NCBI RefSeq assembly: GCF_023159225.1
Contig: NC_063168.1
Location: 43,844,562 to 43,908,561 of the forward strand
Direction: 5' to 3'
Length of the DNA stretch: 64,000 bases
Source of the DNA: Perognathus longimembris pacificus
Taxonomy: Eukaryota > Chordata > Mammalia > Rodentia > Heteromyidae
In this document: positions 1 to 12,259 of the stretch, piece after piece
Layout: each line of letters opens with the position of its first letter
Position numbering within the stretch: the first letter of the stretch is position 1
Translations under genes and position numbers: made by a program
Notes under the pieces: generated by a model
Databases searched by the model: none
What the model was told of the DNA's origin: nothing
The model's input: only the letters and a program-made list of their open reading frames with translations

Positions 1-1556
1 AAAGTTTCCAATTTGTTTTGCCTTGATCCATCAGAAGAAGTACCATCTATGGCAGCTACAACTTTATCAAATGTATTTCTTAAGTAATAAGGCTAATGAG
101 TAAAAATTAGTCCTTGATACATGTAATATAGAACATGGATTGTGTTTGCAGACATGAAAACATTAATCTTGATTGCTGCCTCCATCAGAGCTTTAAGTAG
201 CAAGGTTCTTTTCAGTGATCAGTTATAGATAGGAATCGTATTTTTCTGAGCAAGATATCAGAAAGTAAGCTAACAAAATACACTAAACCCACTTGTAAAC
301 AGCTGTGCTATCACGAAGGCTTTGTTATTCCATTTAAAGAGTATAAGTAGGCCAGAATGAGTATAATTCTTAAGGTCTTAGGGAGATCAAAAGGTAAGTG
401 ACCATTGGCTCAACCTAAAGTCACCAGCTACAATACCAGTACTTTAAAGATTTAGAGTCAGGCAAGAATCTTAAATGCTGTCTTCCAACATAAGACTGTT
501 TCATGTATCCTGAAAATCTGCTGAATAACATCTTCTACTTCAGCACTTGCTACTTAGCTATGCACTTTTATGTTATGGAGATGTCTTCTTTATTGCCTGG
601 TATGAGAGATCTCAGTTTCATGTCATCTTGGCTTTTGACATGCCCCCTGACTACGCTTATGTATTCCCAAATTTTGATTGAAAGTGAGAAATCTATCTCT
701 TGCTTTCAGTTGAAAATTTAGAGCCCATCATATGGTTGGTTATCAATCAACTTTATTTCCGTATTACTCTCTATTTCCTAGGAATAAGAAGAACCAAGTA
801 GAGGGAAAGAGATGGGAGAATGAGTCTATCATTGGAGCAATTAAAACATGCATGAATTTGTTGTTTAAGTTTGCACAATTCACATTGTCCAAAATAATTA
901 GATAGTAAAGCCAAAGAAATTTGATTACAAATCTTTTACTTCTTTCCTTCTTCCCCCCTGCCCCCTTGCTTTGCCTTACATGTTCTTCCTTTGGATTATT
1001 CCACTGCTAATGGGTTCTGCTCTTTAGCAACCAAGATCATCTTTCCTTTAAGGTCTAGGTTCTTTCTTGTGCTTAACCAAGAACTGAGCAAAATGCAAAG
1101 GTGAAAAGATCCCAATAGTTAACTAAAGTGAAAGTAAGATAGATACACTGCAAAGGAACAGCAGGTTCAAGCATGACTCATGTGCAATCTTTGCTTAGCT
1201 GGTACATGTGGAGTATGCCCTGGGTGCAGATGGCCCTTGATTGACAATCCCTAAAGTTAGTCTTGTTGTGTATGTGCCAAATACCGATGCATGAGAAACA
1301 GTCCATATATAGGAAGTCTTAAGTAAGAGTTGTAGGCCAACATAATTTTGGGAACAATTTCTTGATTGATGATTGTGTGTTCAGCCATATCTGGTTCTAA
1401 TTAGTTTAGGCAATTTCTTGTTCTAAAGTAAGTCAGTAAACTGTGAATAGATGGAGTAATCCTACATTCACTGTGATAACGAGGAGCAAGGTAGAGTTGG
1501 GGACATTTTTTTGTGGGCAGCCCTTTCCCTATTGTTCCTGCCTTATTTTCTCTTCT
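1..1556. other. Unassigned AT-rich non-coding sequence
   Basis: I see no recognisable exon, repeat family or RNA gene here. The longest open frame (503-721, 72 codons) has no domain, no codon-use signature and no neighbours to support it. Very old repeats could be hidden by divergence. Confidence 0.5.
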
Positions 1557-1560
1557 TTTC

Positions 1561-1902
1561 TCCTTCCTTCCTTCCTTCCTTCCTTCCTTCCTTCCTTTCT
1601 TCCTTCCTTCCTTCCTTCCTTCCTTCTTTCCTTCCTTCCTTTCTTCCTTCTTTCCTTCATTCCTTCCTCCCTTCCTCCCTTCCTCCCTTCCTTCCTTCCT
1701 CCCTCCCTCCCTCCCTCCCTCCCTCCCTCCCTCCCTTCCTTCCTTCCTTCCTTCCTTCCTCCTACCTTCCCTCCCTCCCTTCTTCTTCCCTTCCTTCCTT
1801 CCCTGCTTTCTCTCTCTTTCTCTTTCCTTCTTTTTTCTCTCTCTTTGTCTTTTCTTCTCTCTTTCCCCCCCTCTTTCTCTCTTTTCTCCCTTTATTTCCT
1901 AA
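1561..1902. repeat. TTCC/TCCC microsatellite and pyrimidine tract
   Basis: From 1561 to about 1802 the plus strand is an almost pure run of TTCC units shading into TCCC units. It then degrades into a CT-rich stretch to about 1902. All three plus-strand frames stay open and encode Ser/Leu/Phe/Pro runs, which is a by-product of the repeat and not a gene. Long mirror-symmetric polypyrimidine tracts of this kind are known to form triplex (H-DNA) structures. Confidence 0.97.
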
Positions 1903-2885
1903 GGATATGAATACTGTGGTCCCGATGACTGCTAAGCCAGCACTGTCAGCTGAACTACACTCCCAGTCAAAGATCACTGATAGATCACCAGAATGCTACA
2001 AAAATAATGATAAAATTTGAAATATTACAAGAATTATCAAAATTTGACATAGAGACATGAAATGAGAATATGATGCTGGTAGTCTTGCTTAATGGAGGTT
2101 GTCACAGACCTTCAGTTTGTACAATGTGCAACATATGCAATACAATGAAGTGTGCATAAATATTTTTGCCTTTCTATGTTTTTTGATATAATAGATATCT
2201 GTGACTGGTTTTTATTTAGCTTACAATGGTGAAGGCAGAAAAGTAACCAGGGAGCTACATAGGGCAAAGGTATCATGACACATATTAGTATGGGACATAG
2301 TATCACGTGGCAGAAATTTTTGCAGGAAGGCACATGCAAAGGAGAGAGCAGGAACAAAGGAAGACTGGATATCTTAAAGCAACCTACACTTGCAGGAAGT
2401 AATTAGTCTTACAAAAACCAATCTATCTTCAGAGAAAGACATGAATATTTCTTAAAGGTTTATTTCCCAATAACTGAATTTCAACCTGAGCTTCTGTGGT
2501 AATAAAGCACATCTGAACCATAACAGCATACATAACTTCATAACTTTCTAGCACATGTTGGCTTTTCTCTAGTATGCCCCATATACTTTTCACATTGCAA
2601 CTCTTGATTGACTAGATGAGAACTGTACAACACTAAATTTTGTGTGGTTCTCACTTCAAGGGAGTAGTAGTAAAGTTACTTTATTTCCTTTCTGGTTTTA
2701 GGAACTTTGAAATTTACAAAAATAAACAAAACCCTAACTTGATGGTAAGTGTGTCTCCATAATCAAATTATCTAAAACAGTTATAATTATATACTTGGAA
2801 AATACCTGAAATATTTTCTATAAGAATGACTACATTAAAACTCACTGGCTAAATCTGAAGGAAAGTGAGACAGCATACAATAATG
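1903..2885. other. Unassigned AT-rich sequence
   Basis: No gene or confidently recognised repeat. Short open frames on both strands lack support. Confidence 0.45.
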
Positions 2886-3772
2886 ATACTGGTACACTCA
2901 TGTTCAGTGCAGCACAATTTACAGTTGGCAAGCTATGGAAACAGCCCAGATGCCCTACATTTGACAAATGAATAAAAAAGTGGCACATATAAACAGTTAA
3001 GCAAAAAGAATGAAAGTATATTGCTTGCAGGGAAATGGATAGAAATGGAGGCCACTATATTAAGTCAGCCAGGTTCAGAAGGTCTGAGATCCTAAGTTTT
3101 TGCTCATATGTGTATGCTAGACCTAAAAGATACACATATACATAAACACACAGGGAATCATTTTACATACAATATATACACACAAATACATACATGCTAT
3201 ATGCAACAATGTACACACATACTATATATACAGTATATATAACACAGTATAATGTAGTATATATGACATTTTTAATAATGTTTAAGCAGATTAGAAGGGA
3301 GGAGCAACAAAGTATGTATACAAAATACACTGAAAATTCACTGAAAGTTGTTGGATAGTAGTGAGGTAGTAGGGTGGGAGAAAGCAAGAGTAGGTAAGGG
3401 GGTCACTCTGAGTAAATACAGTATATGCATATGTAAAATATGGCAAAATGTCTTTAGACTAATAAAATGTAACAAAATGAAACAGCAAGGTAAAACAGAT
3501 CCTGTCTGAAGTGTCTGAGAGGGGAAGGTCAACAGAGAGAGGGAAAGAAGTTGAATATGGTAAAATACATTATGTATTCATGTGAAAAATGGAATAATAA
3601 AGCTTGTTGAGATACATTGGGCAAATGGTAAGGAGGGTGAAAGAGACAGATAAAGAGATTGAGGGTCTGAGTCTGATCAAAGTAAATTGCATGCATATAT
3701 GGATATGTCAAAATGAACAGTGCCCCCCTCCCCTCCTTTTGTATATTTAATTGATCCTAATAAAAGAAAAAC
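2886..3772 (+). mobile_element. Ancient L1 3' end, sense on plus strand
   Basis: The segment opens with the degraded L1 ORF2 C-terminal signature (a source-of-samples stretch equivalent to 'cagcacaatttacagttggc', then 'ggaaacagcccagatgcc'). The 3' UTR motif for 'ctcatatgtg' follows near 3103. It ends near 3755-3772 in an A-rich stretch after 'taataaaag'. Multiple stops break the reading frame. An internal CA/TA-rich stretch lies at about 3130-3260. This is an old, 5'-truncated LINE-1 copy; the subfamily was not determined. Confidence 0.75.
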
Positions 3773-3884
3773 ATCATTGCTGAGGCAGTGACAGGCACAC
3801 AAAAAGCCTTTATCATACGGCTTATTATGTAAAATACAATAACTATCTGAAAGAAAATGAGTTATTAGGTCAGGCCAAATGACA

Positions 3885-4060
3885 TTCAAATCCAGATTCC
3901 ACCACTGTGCCCTGCTTGGAAATGGTACATAACTTCTCTGACATTCAGTCTCTCTTTTGTAAAACAAGGTAGATAACAAATACCTTATAGGGTAGTTGAA
4001 GTGCAAATGAGATTCCATGGAGCGCAAAACACAGGGTCTAGCATCTTATAAGTATTCATT
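3885..4060 (+). mobile_element. MIR SINE, plus strand
   Basis: The order of recognisable MIR core motifs is kept: a tRNA-derived part ('caaatccagattccaccac'), then the core equivalent to 'acttctctgacattcagt', the 'ttttgtaaaacaaggtagat' stretch, and the 3' LINE-like end ('ggtctagcatcttataagt'). MIRs are inactive mammal-wide SINEs, so this copy is ancient and not a gene. Confidence 0.8.
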
Positions 4061-4796
4061 TTTTTTCAAATAGAAGGGAATTGAATTGAACAGCAAAAGG
4101 AATCAGGCTATTCCTCTGACTAGGGAATGGTTTTTCAGAAAGACAATTCTTTGACTAATAAGTTCTCTTTTGCTTAATAAGTTCTTCTCTTGTTTTAGTT
4201 CTCTCGTTGCAATTGAAAATATTTGCAAGGTGTGGTCCCTGGGAAATTATAAAAGTAATCAAATAAAATGTCAATTTGTTTCATTGTGCTGGCTACCATC
4301 TTTTAAGGCAAAGAGTTTTTGTTGAAGTGCCAACAAATTGAGGACAGAGCCATAAAAACACATTAAAGACTATTGTGTCCCTTAAATTGTTACAAGCGCA
4401 GTACATATAATATTTAAAGATGCTCAAATGTATTACTCTAGATCTGTGTAGAGTGTGTCAAACTAATTTTCCATTGTTTAAACAGAAGGTTGATAGTTTG
4501 ACATTTATATTCCAGGAAAAACTATCAATGACTAACATATTATTGTTTCTCACCATTTTGTGGTTTTAGATACAGACATAGATATTGATATAGATGATAT
4601 AGATCATAACTTGACTTTTATAATATCTCTTGAAGTATGATTGTAATATGCTATTATGCATATTGAAAGAACTAAAACTGTGATGAACTGATATATTATG
4701 GTGAATGCTAAACATTTGACTGGCATATATTTACCTCTTATGATGACTCAGTGAATAATCCAAATAGCCTTGTAAGTAATGACTCATAAAAATAAC

Positions 4797-4965
4797 ATTA
4801 TGCTTATAATCCTAGTTACTCAGGAGGCTGAGATCTAAGGGTCATAGTCCAAAGCTATCTGGGTAGTAAAGTCCATGAGGCTCAGATCTCTAACCAACCT
4901 TCAAAACAGCCAGAAATGGAGACGTGTAGTAGTAGTAGTAGCTTTGAGTAAAAACACTAAGGCAC
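4797..4965 (+). mobile_element. B1/7SL-like SINE with degraded Geo-type tail
   Basis: The 7SL-derived head is clear in 'ataatcctagttactcagg' followed by 'aggctgagatct'. The rest resembles the B1-Geo composite seen elsewhere in the window, with a small GTA repeat (about 4925-4943) where the Geo A-box region should lie. Diverged and 3'-incomplete. Confidence 0.7.
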
Positions 4966-5013
4966 ATTGTCATTATTTTTTTTTCCTACTGCTCAAAGGA
5001 AAGATTTTTCATT

Positions 5014-5399
5014 ATGAAGTGCTAATATATTTTTATTTTTTTTTGCTTGGAAGAAAATGTAACCTTAGCTCTGTTTGCCACATGAGACAAATGTCCCATG
5101 AACAGCTGAGAGGCAGAGGCAGGGCGCCTCAAGATTCGATAGCTCAGTACCTGTACTCCATGCCTGAGTCTCAAGGTACTGTGTTACAGACTTTTCATCA
5201 CTGTGGAAAAAAAAAAATGTCTGAGAAACGAAGTGAAACAGAATGGGTTGGTGTGGGAGTCTCCCTGTTTCAGCAGGATCCGCGGGCTGAGAGGAGGCAG
5301 AATATCATGGCTCCAGGACAGTGTGGGGGAAGAGGCTGCTCCGGGCAGTCAGGAAGTGAGGAACCAAGCAGGAGGGGCCGGGGATGAAGTGCTAGTATA
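5014..5399 (-). mobile_element. TSD-flanked retroposed insertion of unknown source
   Basis: A 16-bp direct repeat (5014-5029 and 5384-5399, one mismatch) brackets about 354 bp. A T-rich run immediately follows the left copy (5030-5044), so the poly(A) tail is on the minus strand. This is the hallmark of an L1-mobilised transcript read on the minus strand. The body is GC-richer than its surroundings and contains an internal A run at 5206-5217. I do not recognise the source; the part at 5175-5330 loosely recalls the end of MaLR-type LTRs. The open frames at 4875-5400 have no recognisable domains. Confidence 0.6.
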
Positions 5400-5794
5400 A
5401 TTTAGAAGAAAATATATTAAAATTAGAATTACTCAATATGCACTAAATGTAAATTTTTTCTTAGCAAAGGAGAAATGATGTAATTAGTCCTTTAATGCAG
5501 TCTGGAATATTTTTACTTATATTCTAAGATATAATATTGTTCTAAAGACAATGAAAAAATAAATCCTTTATGTGTACACACATACACACACCTTAAAGTT
5601 TATAAGAGTGAAAGATACTTTGTCATATCCTTGAGTACAACTTCTGAAAATATTCCACAGTATTTGTGAGCATACAATCTTCAAAGAGGGCTTTGGTTCC
5701 ATGTTAAGAAATTGGTAGAAAAATATAAAAATAAAGGTTTAAACACTGAGGAAGTAAATCAGAATATAAAAAATAGCTTGCTGTGTAAAGGTGT

Positions 5795-6170
5795 TGATGA
5801 TAAAAATTATTTATAATTGTAAGCAATTCAAATGTCTATTGAATAGTAAAATAGCCTATGGAATGTTGCACAGCTATTCAAATGATATATTTGAAGAATG
5901 TGTAATAACAGAAAATACAGTTTTGATTTAAAGATGTGATAACAACCACAAGAGACAAAAGCAGGTGTAGAGTCTGTTAGTGTTTCTTAGAAATATATGT
6001 GCCTGTATACAAAACAATATTGTTGTGAAAAGCAGTAAAGTGCTACAGTAAGTTATATGTAGGTGATGGGAATGAGAAATAACATTTCTTCCTACTACGT
6101 TTCTGTATTTCCCAATTTTTTAATAATAGAAAAGTAGGTTTTATTCTTTTTTAAGCTACTACCCATCATT
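5795..6170 (+). mobile_element. Ancient L1M-type 3' end
   Basis: The text 'gcaattcaaatgtctattga', then 'ttgcacagctattcaaatg' and the terminal 'tctgtatttcccaatttttt' follow the order of the 3' terminus of old L1M elements. Heavily diverged, with no coding potential. Confidence 0.6.
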
Positions 6171-6587
6171 CCACTTTTACATATAAAAAAATCCTACGTT
6201 TTATTCTAGCTAGGAAAACAGAAATACAATAGATATATCAAGAGTGGGAATTTATGTAGGGGATGAGGGAACTCATTATAGAGCTGTGTGTTGGAGACTG
6301 AAACTCACCACCTCTCTGCATGAAAGATCATTACTAAGTTAATCATGACAGGAACAGAAAATCCATGGAAGGGAAGTTTCCTCTCCAATCTTCCTGCCTA
6401 CTTATATCTCTACTCATCTCCCAGTTATTCCTTTATGGCCAAAGCTCTGAATAGTGAGAAATACAGTTTGCATAATCCCAACCCCAGAACATCAAAAACA
6501 AGGAGATGAAATGTTGTGTTTGCACTAGAAGCCAACACCTTAAAAATATCTACAGGTCAATTCTAACTGAATAGTAAAAATTAATCT

Positions 6588-6861
6588 TGAACCCAGGTGC
6601 TGGCAGCTCATGTGTGTAAAATCCTCATCTACTCAGGAGGCTGAGATGTGATGATTTTATTTCAAAGTCATCCCATGCAGAAAAAAATCCTAGGCTCATC
6701 TCTAACCAGAAGAAGTTCGAAAGTGAAGGTATGGTTCAAGTGGTGGCGTGAATGCCCTTCTTCAATGAAAAAGCCAAGCGACGGTACAAGGCTCTGAGTT
6801 CAAGCCCCGTCCCAGGTACACACACACACACACCCACACCCACACACACACACACACACAT
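6588..6861 (+). mobile_element. B1-Geo composite SINE plus CA repeat
   Basis: A 7SL-like head ('ctactcaggaggctgagat') is followed by a Geo-type tail with the tRNA-like B box 'gagttcaagcccc' near 6800. A (CA)n microsatellite (6819-6861) starts directly at the SINE 3' end, consistent with growth from the SINE tail. The small open frame at 6752-6934 is the tail plus CA repeat. Confidence 0.8.
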
Positions 6862-6934
6862 ACGCTATGCATCAGAGGCATTGCCAAAAAACAAAACAAA
6901 ACAAAACAAAAAACCCACCACACCTTTAGAGTAA

Positions 6935-9190
6935 TACTATTGAGAACCAGAATCTTTTCATAATGACTTTTGTTGATTTGGTTATGAAAAGTGTTTCTTA
7001 ATGGGATAAATTTTGTACAAATAAAGTGATGTTAAACTTTTTTTACATGTATCATTTGTTTTTATCAAAGCAATTCAGCTATCACTATTTGACTCCAATA
7101 GATATTTTATTAAAGAAACTAATTTAAATGTACATGATAAATGAACTGTGTTGAAAATTCTATTTTTCTTCCTTTCTAACCTCCTGATCTTAATTAGCTT
7201 CTCTACTTCTGTTCGCATAGAAACAAGCAATGCAATCAATATGATGCTGAGGTAATAAGGTGCATATAGAAGCATTTTGTGAGTACAATAACAGCACTTA
7301 TTCTGTCATAAGAAAAAATGTTTGCAGTTATACTAGGGATAAGATACTTCAAAATTCAAAATGGAAAATGGAGTAGGACGGCAAACAAATTGATACACCT
7401 ATTTTGAGTTTCTTTGGTTTTGTATTCCAAGGCAAAAGAAGTATTTTGCCTAAAAAATTGGGATTATCATTTTTGTTATTTTTATTTTTATTTGGGGGAT
7501 CATCATTTTCAATGGCAAGTCTTATGTCTTTTTTCCATATGTATTATCTCAAAGGCAAATAAATAAAAAGTAAGCCAACAACATATATAAAGATTACAAT
7601 GTAAATGCCATATTCCCTTGCATAAATCACGTGTTCTATTCTGACTGCTTCTTTCATTCCAGAATCATAGTCTTGGAGTCTTCATAGTTACAGATTCAAA
7701 GCACAGGTCAAGGTAAATATTTATTGAGCATTGACCTTGATTTATTAGAGTAGCAAACATCAACTGGGGTTGGCTCCACTAGGTAAGACTGTAGGTTAAA
7801 TGCTGAGAACAATAGCTTACAGGGTTGTGACTATATTGTGGTTTGTGCACTTTGAAGCATTCTAATTCAGATGTTATGCATCTGGTTGTGATGACATTGC
7901 TGTATCCCCATCATTTGTGAGGTCTATTATAAGTAACTTACCACCAATAAGAGTTGATAAAACAGATTAAAGCCATCATTGTTTGTTCGTGTTTCACTTA
8001 AAAACTAAAGACGATTCGTGATTATTTCTATATCATTTATATCTCTATGTCTTGTAGTTAAATGTAATTTCATGAAAGCATGGCTATGAGTTAAGAGCTT
8101 CTGATTCACGAATTTGGGATTATAAAAATTCTATTCCTCTTATGGATTCTAGAGATAAAAATTATGAGAATAATGCTTATGAACTCACTTTCATCTTTGC
8201 TTTCTTGTTCTACTCTACTCAAACAGTAGGTAAAATAACCTCCTCAAATGTACTTATAAAATATTACATAACTACCATCAAATGGTTCTTATCTTTTGCA
8301 TATGGATTTTATGATCATTGCATATATAGTTATTCCATTATATTTTCATGTTATGAATATGTTTGATATCTAATTTATGTGTAGAGAGAAAGAACATTAT
8401 GATACAAATAATCAGATCAATCACTTTAGAACTCCAATTATACTCTGATGCATATCAGGAGTAAATGGTAAGTTCAAATTAGTTATTACAATATGGTTTC
8501 TTTTAGATTGTCAAATAATGGCTGTCTAAGGGGGGAATATGTTACACAGACCTGGTACATTATCTAACAAAATGCCAAGTTGTGGGATCTAAAATATCTA
8601 AATATCTCTTTTGCAAAAATAAATTTCTGACTCTGCTGTAAGTCATATAGAAGTTTGCTACTGCAGCATAATCAAAACTGTCCTTTCATTTGTTAGACTT
8701 TTATCTTTGTATTTTCATCAGACTAAGCAAAAAAACCCAAAATGATCGTGCTTTTTTGGGATGATGTAATGGAAGAGATAACCTCACTGTGGAGATTGCC
8801 CAGACTGTAAAGAAAGAAAAAATATGAGTGAGGCATAGAGGTCAGAGGGCAGGGGCACCTCAGTTTTAACTTAGCAGGATTTTGGTAAAAGCCAAGTGCT
8901 GGGCTATTGAGTTGGTGGGCAACACTAAAAAATCAGCAAGATGGATAATTTGTCAAGTAGCTCAATAGAAGGGCCCATTGCTAGACTCATCACTGGAGCA
9001 AAGTTCTGTTTCTCAAGCTGAAGGCAGACATAGACAGAACAAAATAACAGACTCCTGTAATCTGCGGCCACACTCTGAGTACAGCTTAGAAACTGCAGAG
9101 GCAATTCTGCTTGAGAATAAGAGACAGAATCTAAAATGGAGGACCAGCCCTATACACTGAGCTAATAGGATGTGACAACAGTAGATTAAT
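6935..9190. other. Unassigned AT-rich sequence
   Basis: I see no exon-like open frame, RNA gene or clear repeat. Open frames at 7075-7275, 8142-8366 and 8978-9160 are short and featureless. Confidence 0.45.
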
Positions 9191-9191
9191 A

Positions 9192-9317
9192 GTGTGTGTG
9201 TGTGTGTGTGTGTGAGTCCTGGGGCATGAATTCAGGGCCCAGTGATGTCCAGAAGCTGTTTTTTTTATGCTCAGAGCTAGCACTCCACCACTTGAACCAC
9301 AGGTCCACTTCCAAAAG
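9192..9317 (-). mobile_element. TG repeat and Geo-tail SINE fragment
   Basis: A (TG)n run (9192-9214) abuts a minus-strand Geo tail. The inverted B-box region lies near 9222-9240, and the A-box region is visible as 'ccaccacttgaaccacagg'. The 7SL or ID head is missing or unrecognisable. Confidence 0.7.
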
Positions 9318-10071
9318 GAGATAACCTTTTGCAGATAAATGTGGAGAAAGGGTTAGGAAGCAACATGGATAATGTTAGCTAATTCTAGGACTCCAAATTG
9401 ACAACTAGAAAAAAAAACACAAGGTAAAAATTATCTCTCGTAGATGTGAGTGAATAATTATTTTTTCTCATGAACACTGGTTGTAGGAGTTAGAAGGCAC
9501 CCAGAGGCAACTGATTCAGAACTATTTCAGTCATGGTTGGTGCATGCACCTGGGCAGGACAGATTCAGTATACTAGTTTTAGAGAAAATAAAGTAAAACA
9601 TCATCCTACCCTCTTGAGCTAGCCTGATTCTTTGTGTTTTTTTACATATATATGTGTGTGTGTGCACATGCATATACATATATATTTACATATTCTCACA
9701 CTGTTCAGTCACTCTCTGCTTTGATATATTCCTTACATACTCTAAATTCTATTGTCAATTATTTTCTTCTTTTTTTTTTTTTTTTTGCTTGCTTTGAGTT
9801 AAAACTCTCTTCATTCTTCTGCTTACTAGTCTTTATCCAACTGCACACTGGCTTAGATTCCTAAACTCTCCTTGCCAGGCTTCTTAGCCTTGCTTGAGGA
9901 ACTCACTAAACGATGATGATTAGTTCCACCACAAATATATTCTCTCTAACTTGGCAAGATCCAAAATGCAAGCCAGCAATTCTTTTAGTCTTCAATAATT
10001 AACTCCCAGTTATAATTCCTGCATTATCATTCTAACAGCTGCTCCAAACTATCTTCAAGCTTCAATTACAA

Positions 10072-10145
10072 CCCATTCATTCATTCAATAAATAATATTT
10101 TTAGCATTTACTCTATACCAGGCTTTCTGATATCTGTTAAAGAAA
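10072..10145 (-). mobile_element. L2/MIR-type 3' terminus, minus strand
   Basis: 'cattcattcattcaataaat' followed by 'catttactctataccaggc' is the reverse complement of the shared 3' end of L2 and MIR elements. Too short to decide between them. Confidence 0.6.
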
Positions 10146-10152
10146 GAAGAGC

Positions 10153-10312
10153 GGGCTGGCTGGGCACTGGTAGCTCATGCAGGTAGTCCTAGTTATTCAG
10201 AAGGCTGAGATCTGAGGGTCTCAGTTTGAAGCCAGTCTTGAGCAAGGAAGTTCAGGCACAGTACACAGGCCCTTATTTCAAGCTGTAAGACAGGAACACA
10301 CACATACAAAAG
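10153..10312 (+). mobile_element. B1-like SINE, plus strand
   Basis: 'gctgggcactggtagctcat' and 'tcagaaggctgagatctgag' mark the 7SL-derived head. The tail is shortened, with little of the Geo A box and a partial B box near 10275. It ends in an A/CA-rich tail. Confidence 0.75.
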
Positions 10313-11039
10313 AAACAACAATGGAAGAACCAGGTAGGTTCTGTGGCTTTAAGGAGTTAGTGTGAGGTAGACAAAACCTGAGCAGCTAAGATCTACCTAT
10401 TATGCCAGTTATAACAGGGACAGTAGAGGTATGCAATGGACACATATTGAAATTTGTGTCATTTTATGTTTTCCTTTCTCAAGTTAAAAGTCAGAACAGT
10501 GTTTTCCATGCCTTCCAGCAGCGGAGTGTCTGTGGGAGTGTCTGTGCCTATGATGAAAGCTTACCAGTTACATCTACTCATATGTCAATTTAGAAATGAT
10601 TAATTTGAAGGAAAGACCGGATTGATTGGTCAAGGGTAAGAGAGAAGCAACTACCATTCAATCAACAGTGACTGGTGATGGCTTGTAGGCATGAGGGCTG
10701 GTAGTCTTTTCTGACACCAGCAATTACCTGGTAGAGTCTCCCCAGGAGAAGCTGAGAAGGAAATTCAGGCATTTCCTTGCTTTGTTAATGTAGTCTCTCC
10801 AAACCTTTTATCTTCAATTATTGACTGGCTATTTAATATTTTTGAATGATGTTCTTTTCCGTTTTCTACATTCTTTTGTACATAGCAAAAAGTACCCTTG
10901 CAGAGAAAGGATATTTGAGAAGGTTTAGGAGGGTCACATAGTTTGGGCAAGTAGACTGCATGGATATATCAATATTTAAGCTGAGATGAAAGGACAGGAA
11001 AGATTGATTCAAATGAGGGAGGAAAACAAGTTTCCAAGA

Positions 11040-11430
11040 AGAGGACACTGTTGACAAGTGAGAGAAGATAGCAAACAATATGTCTCCATATGACTGAAGA
11101 AGACAGTGGGGGTAATGAGCTGAACATGGAGGCAGCAGAGAAAAATGAAGCTATAGAAATAAGCAATGGCCACATCGGCCTAACCATCAAAGCCAAGTAA
11201 GGAGTTTGATTTTTATCCTAAGATCAATGGTAAAACCAATGGAATATTGAAGAAAAGAGTAAAATAATTGACTATGTACTTTAAGATCACCTTGGCTACA
11301 GTAGGAAAAATATATATTACAATGGGACACAAGCCAGGGAAGGTGATCGCAGTAGTTTGAGTTAAGAGTTGCTCAAAAACTAAGCAGAATAAAAGCAGGA
11401 GGGAGAAGAGGAGATGATTTGTCTGGGAAA
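11040..11430 (-). mobile_element. L2-like ancient repeat fragment
   Basis: The plus strand reads 'aaggagtttgatttttatcc', then 'agatcaccttggctacagta'. I recognise this order from a mammal-wide ancient repeat, which I associate with L2 in antisense. The family assignment is uncertain. The minus-strand open frames at 10866-11440 overlap it and are not supported as genes. Confidence 0.45.
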
Positions 11431-11569
11431 AGTACTTCATAAATTAATTTAAAAGATGACTAAAGGTAGTTGATGTACACCCTCTTAAGTGTCCTCCTTT
11501 TTGCCTCAAGATTTGTTAACTAAAATTCAATTTGTTGTTGTTTCTTCATGCACTAGAGATGCTTCTAAG

Positions 11570-12020
11570 TGGCAGGAGGACAATCAATGAATGAATATGA
11601 TGAGATCCCTCCTCCTGGAGATGAAGAGGCAAACAAGAAGCAAATCGATGCTGAAAGAAATTATTCCAGCAAGTGCTTCATGCTTTGTTAAAATTAAAAT
11701 GGAATCTTTTGTGCTGGGTGTAAACTCGCTCACACTGGGAAGGCACAGATGGCCTCATCACATTTGAGCTGAGACTCGGGTTGGAAAGAATTCTGGGCAT
11801 TAGAATGTCCTAGGAGAAAGAATTTAAGGGAGAGGAAAGTTAGGGAAAATGGAGAAATGAGTTTGTTCGTGTGAAGGAACAGAAAGAAAGTGAGGGCAGC
11901 TGAAGCTGGGAAGAGCAGAGGAAAGAAGAATCATGTTTATCCTGTAGACAAATATCAAGCAAGTTATAGAAGTTGAGGGTTGTTCATGAGGAATTTGAAT
12001 TTATTCTAAGTGTGGTGTTT
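11570..12020 (-). mobile_element. L2-like ancient repeat fragment
   Basis: Motifs in order: 'catttgagctgagactcggg', a purine-rich middle, then 'aatttgaatttattctaagt'. This matches the same ancient family as 11040-11430 and 13862-14445. Confidence 0.5.
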
Positions 12021-12196
12021 CCATATTTTCTTCTTTCTTAGCTTATCATTCAGAGTTTTTAAATAGGTATTATTAATAAGTTGGTTTAAAAAATCTACGA
12101 TTACACCTATTTTTGTTCCTGTTACAAGGCAAACACATTCAAATTATGCATTCAATACATAATGATGGACCATCTACTCCCTGTGCATCACTTTTA

Positions 12197-12251
12197 CCAT
12201 AGAATACCTAAGAATGCCATAGAATACCTAAGAATACCATACCTAAGAATG
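12197..12251. repeat. 20-bp minisatellite, about 2.7 units
   Basis: Two units of 'ccatagaatacctaagaatg' (the second ending in a) are followed by a third that lacks its first internal bases. Near identity between units indicates recent local duplication. Confidence 0.9.
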
Positions 12252-12259
12252 CTTCCTGC

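Noticed and set aside
1443..2020. Three overlapping plus-strand open frames rich in Ser, Leu, Phe and Pro
   Set aside because: They are translations of the TTCC/TCCC tract, open in all three frames because the repeat lacks stops.
10765..11440. Cluster of overlapping minus-strand open frames
   Set aside because: They overlap in different frames, lack domains and coincide with an ancient L2-like repeat.
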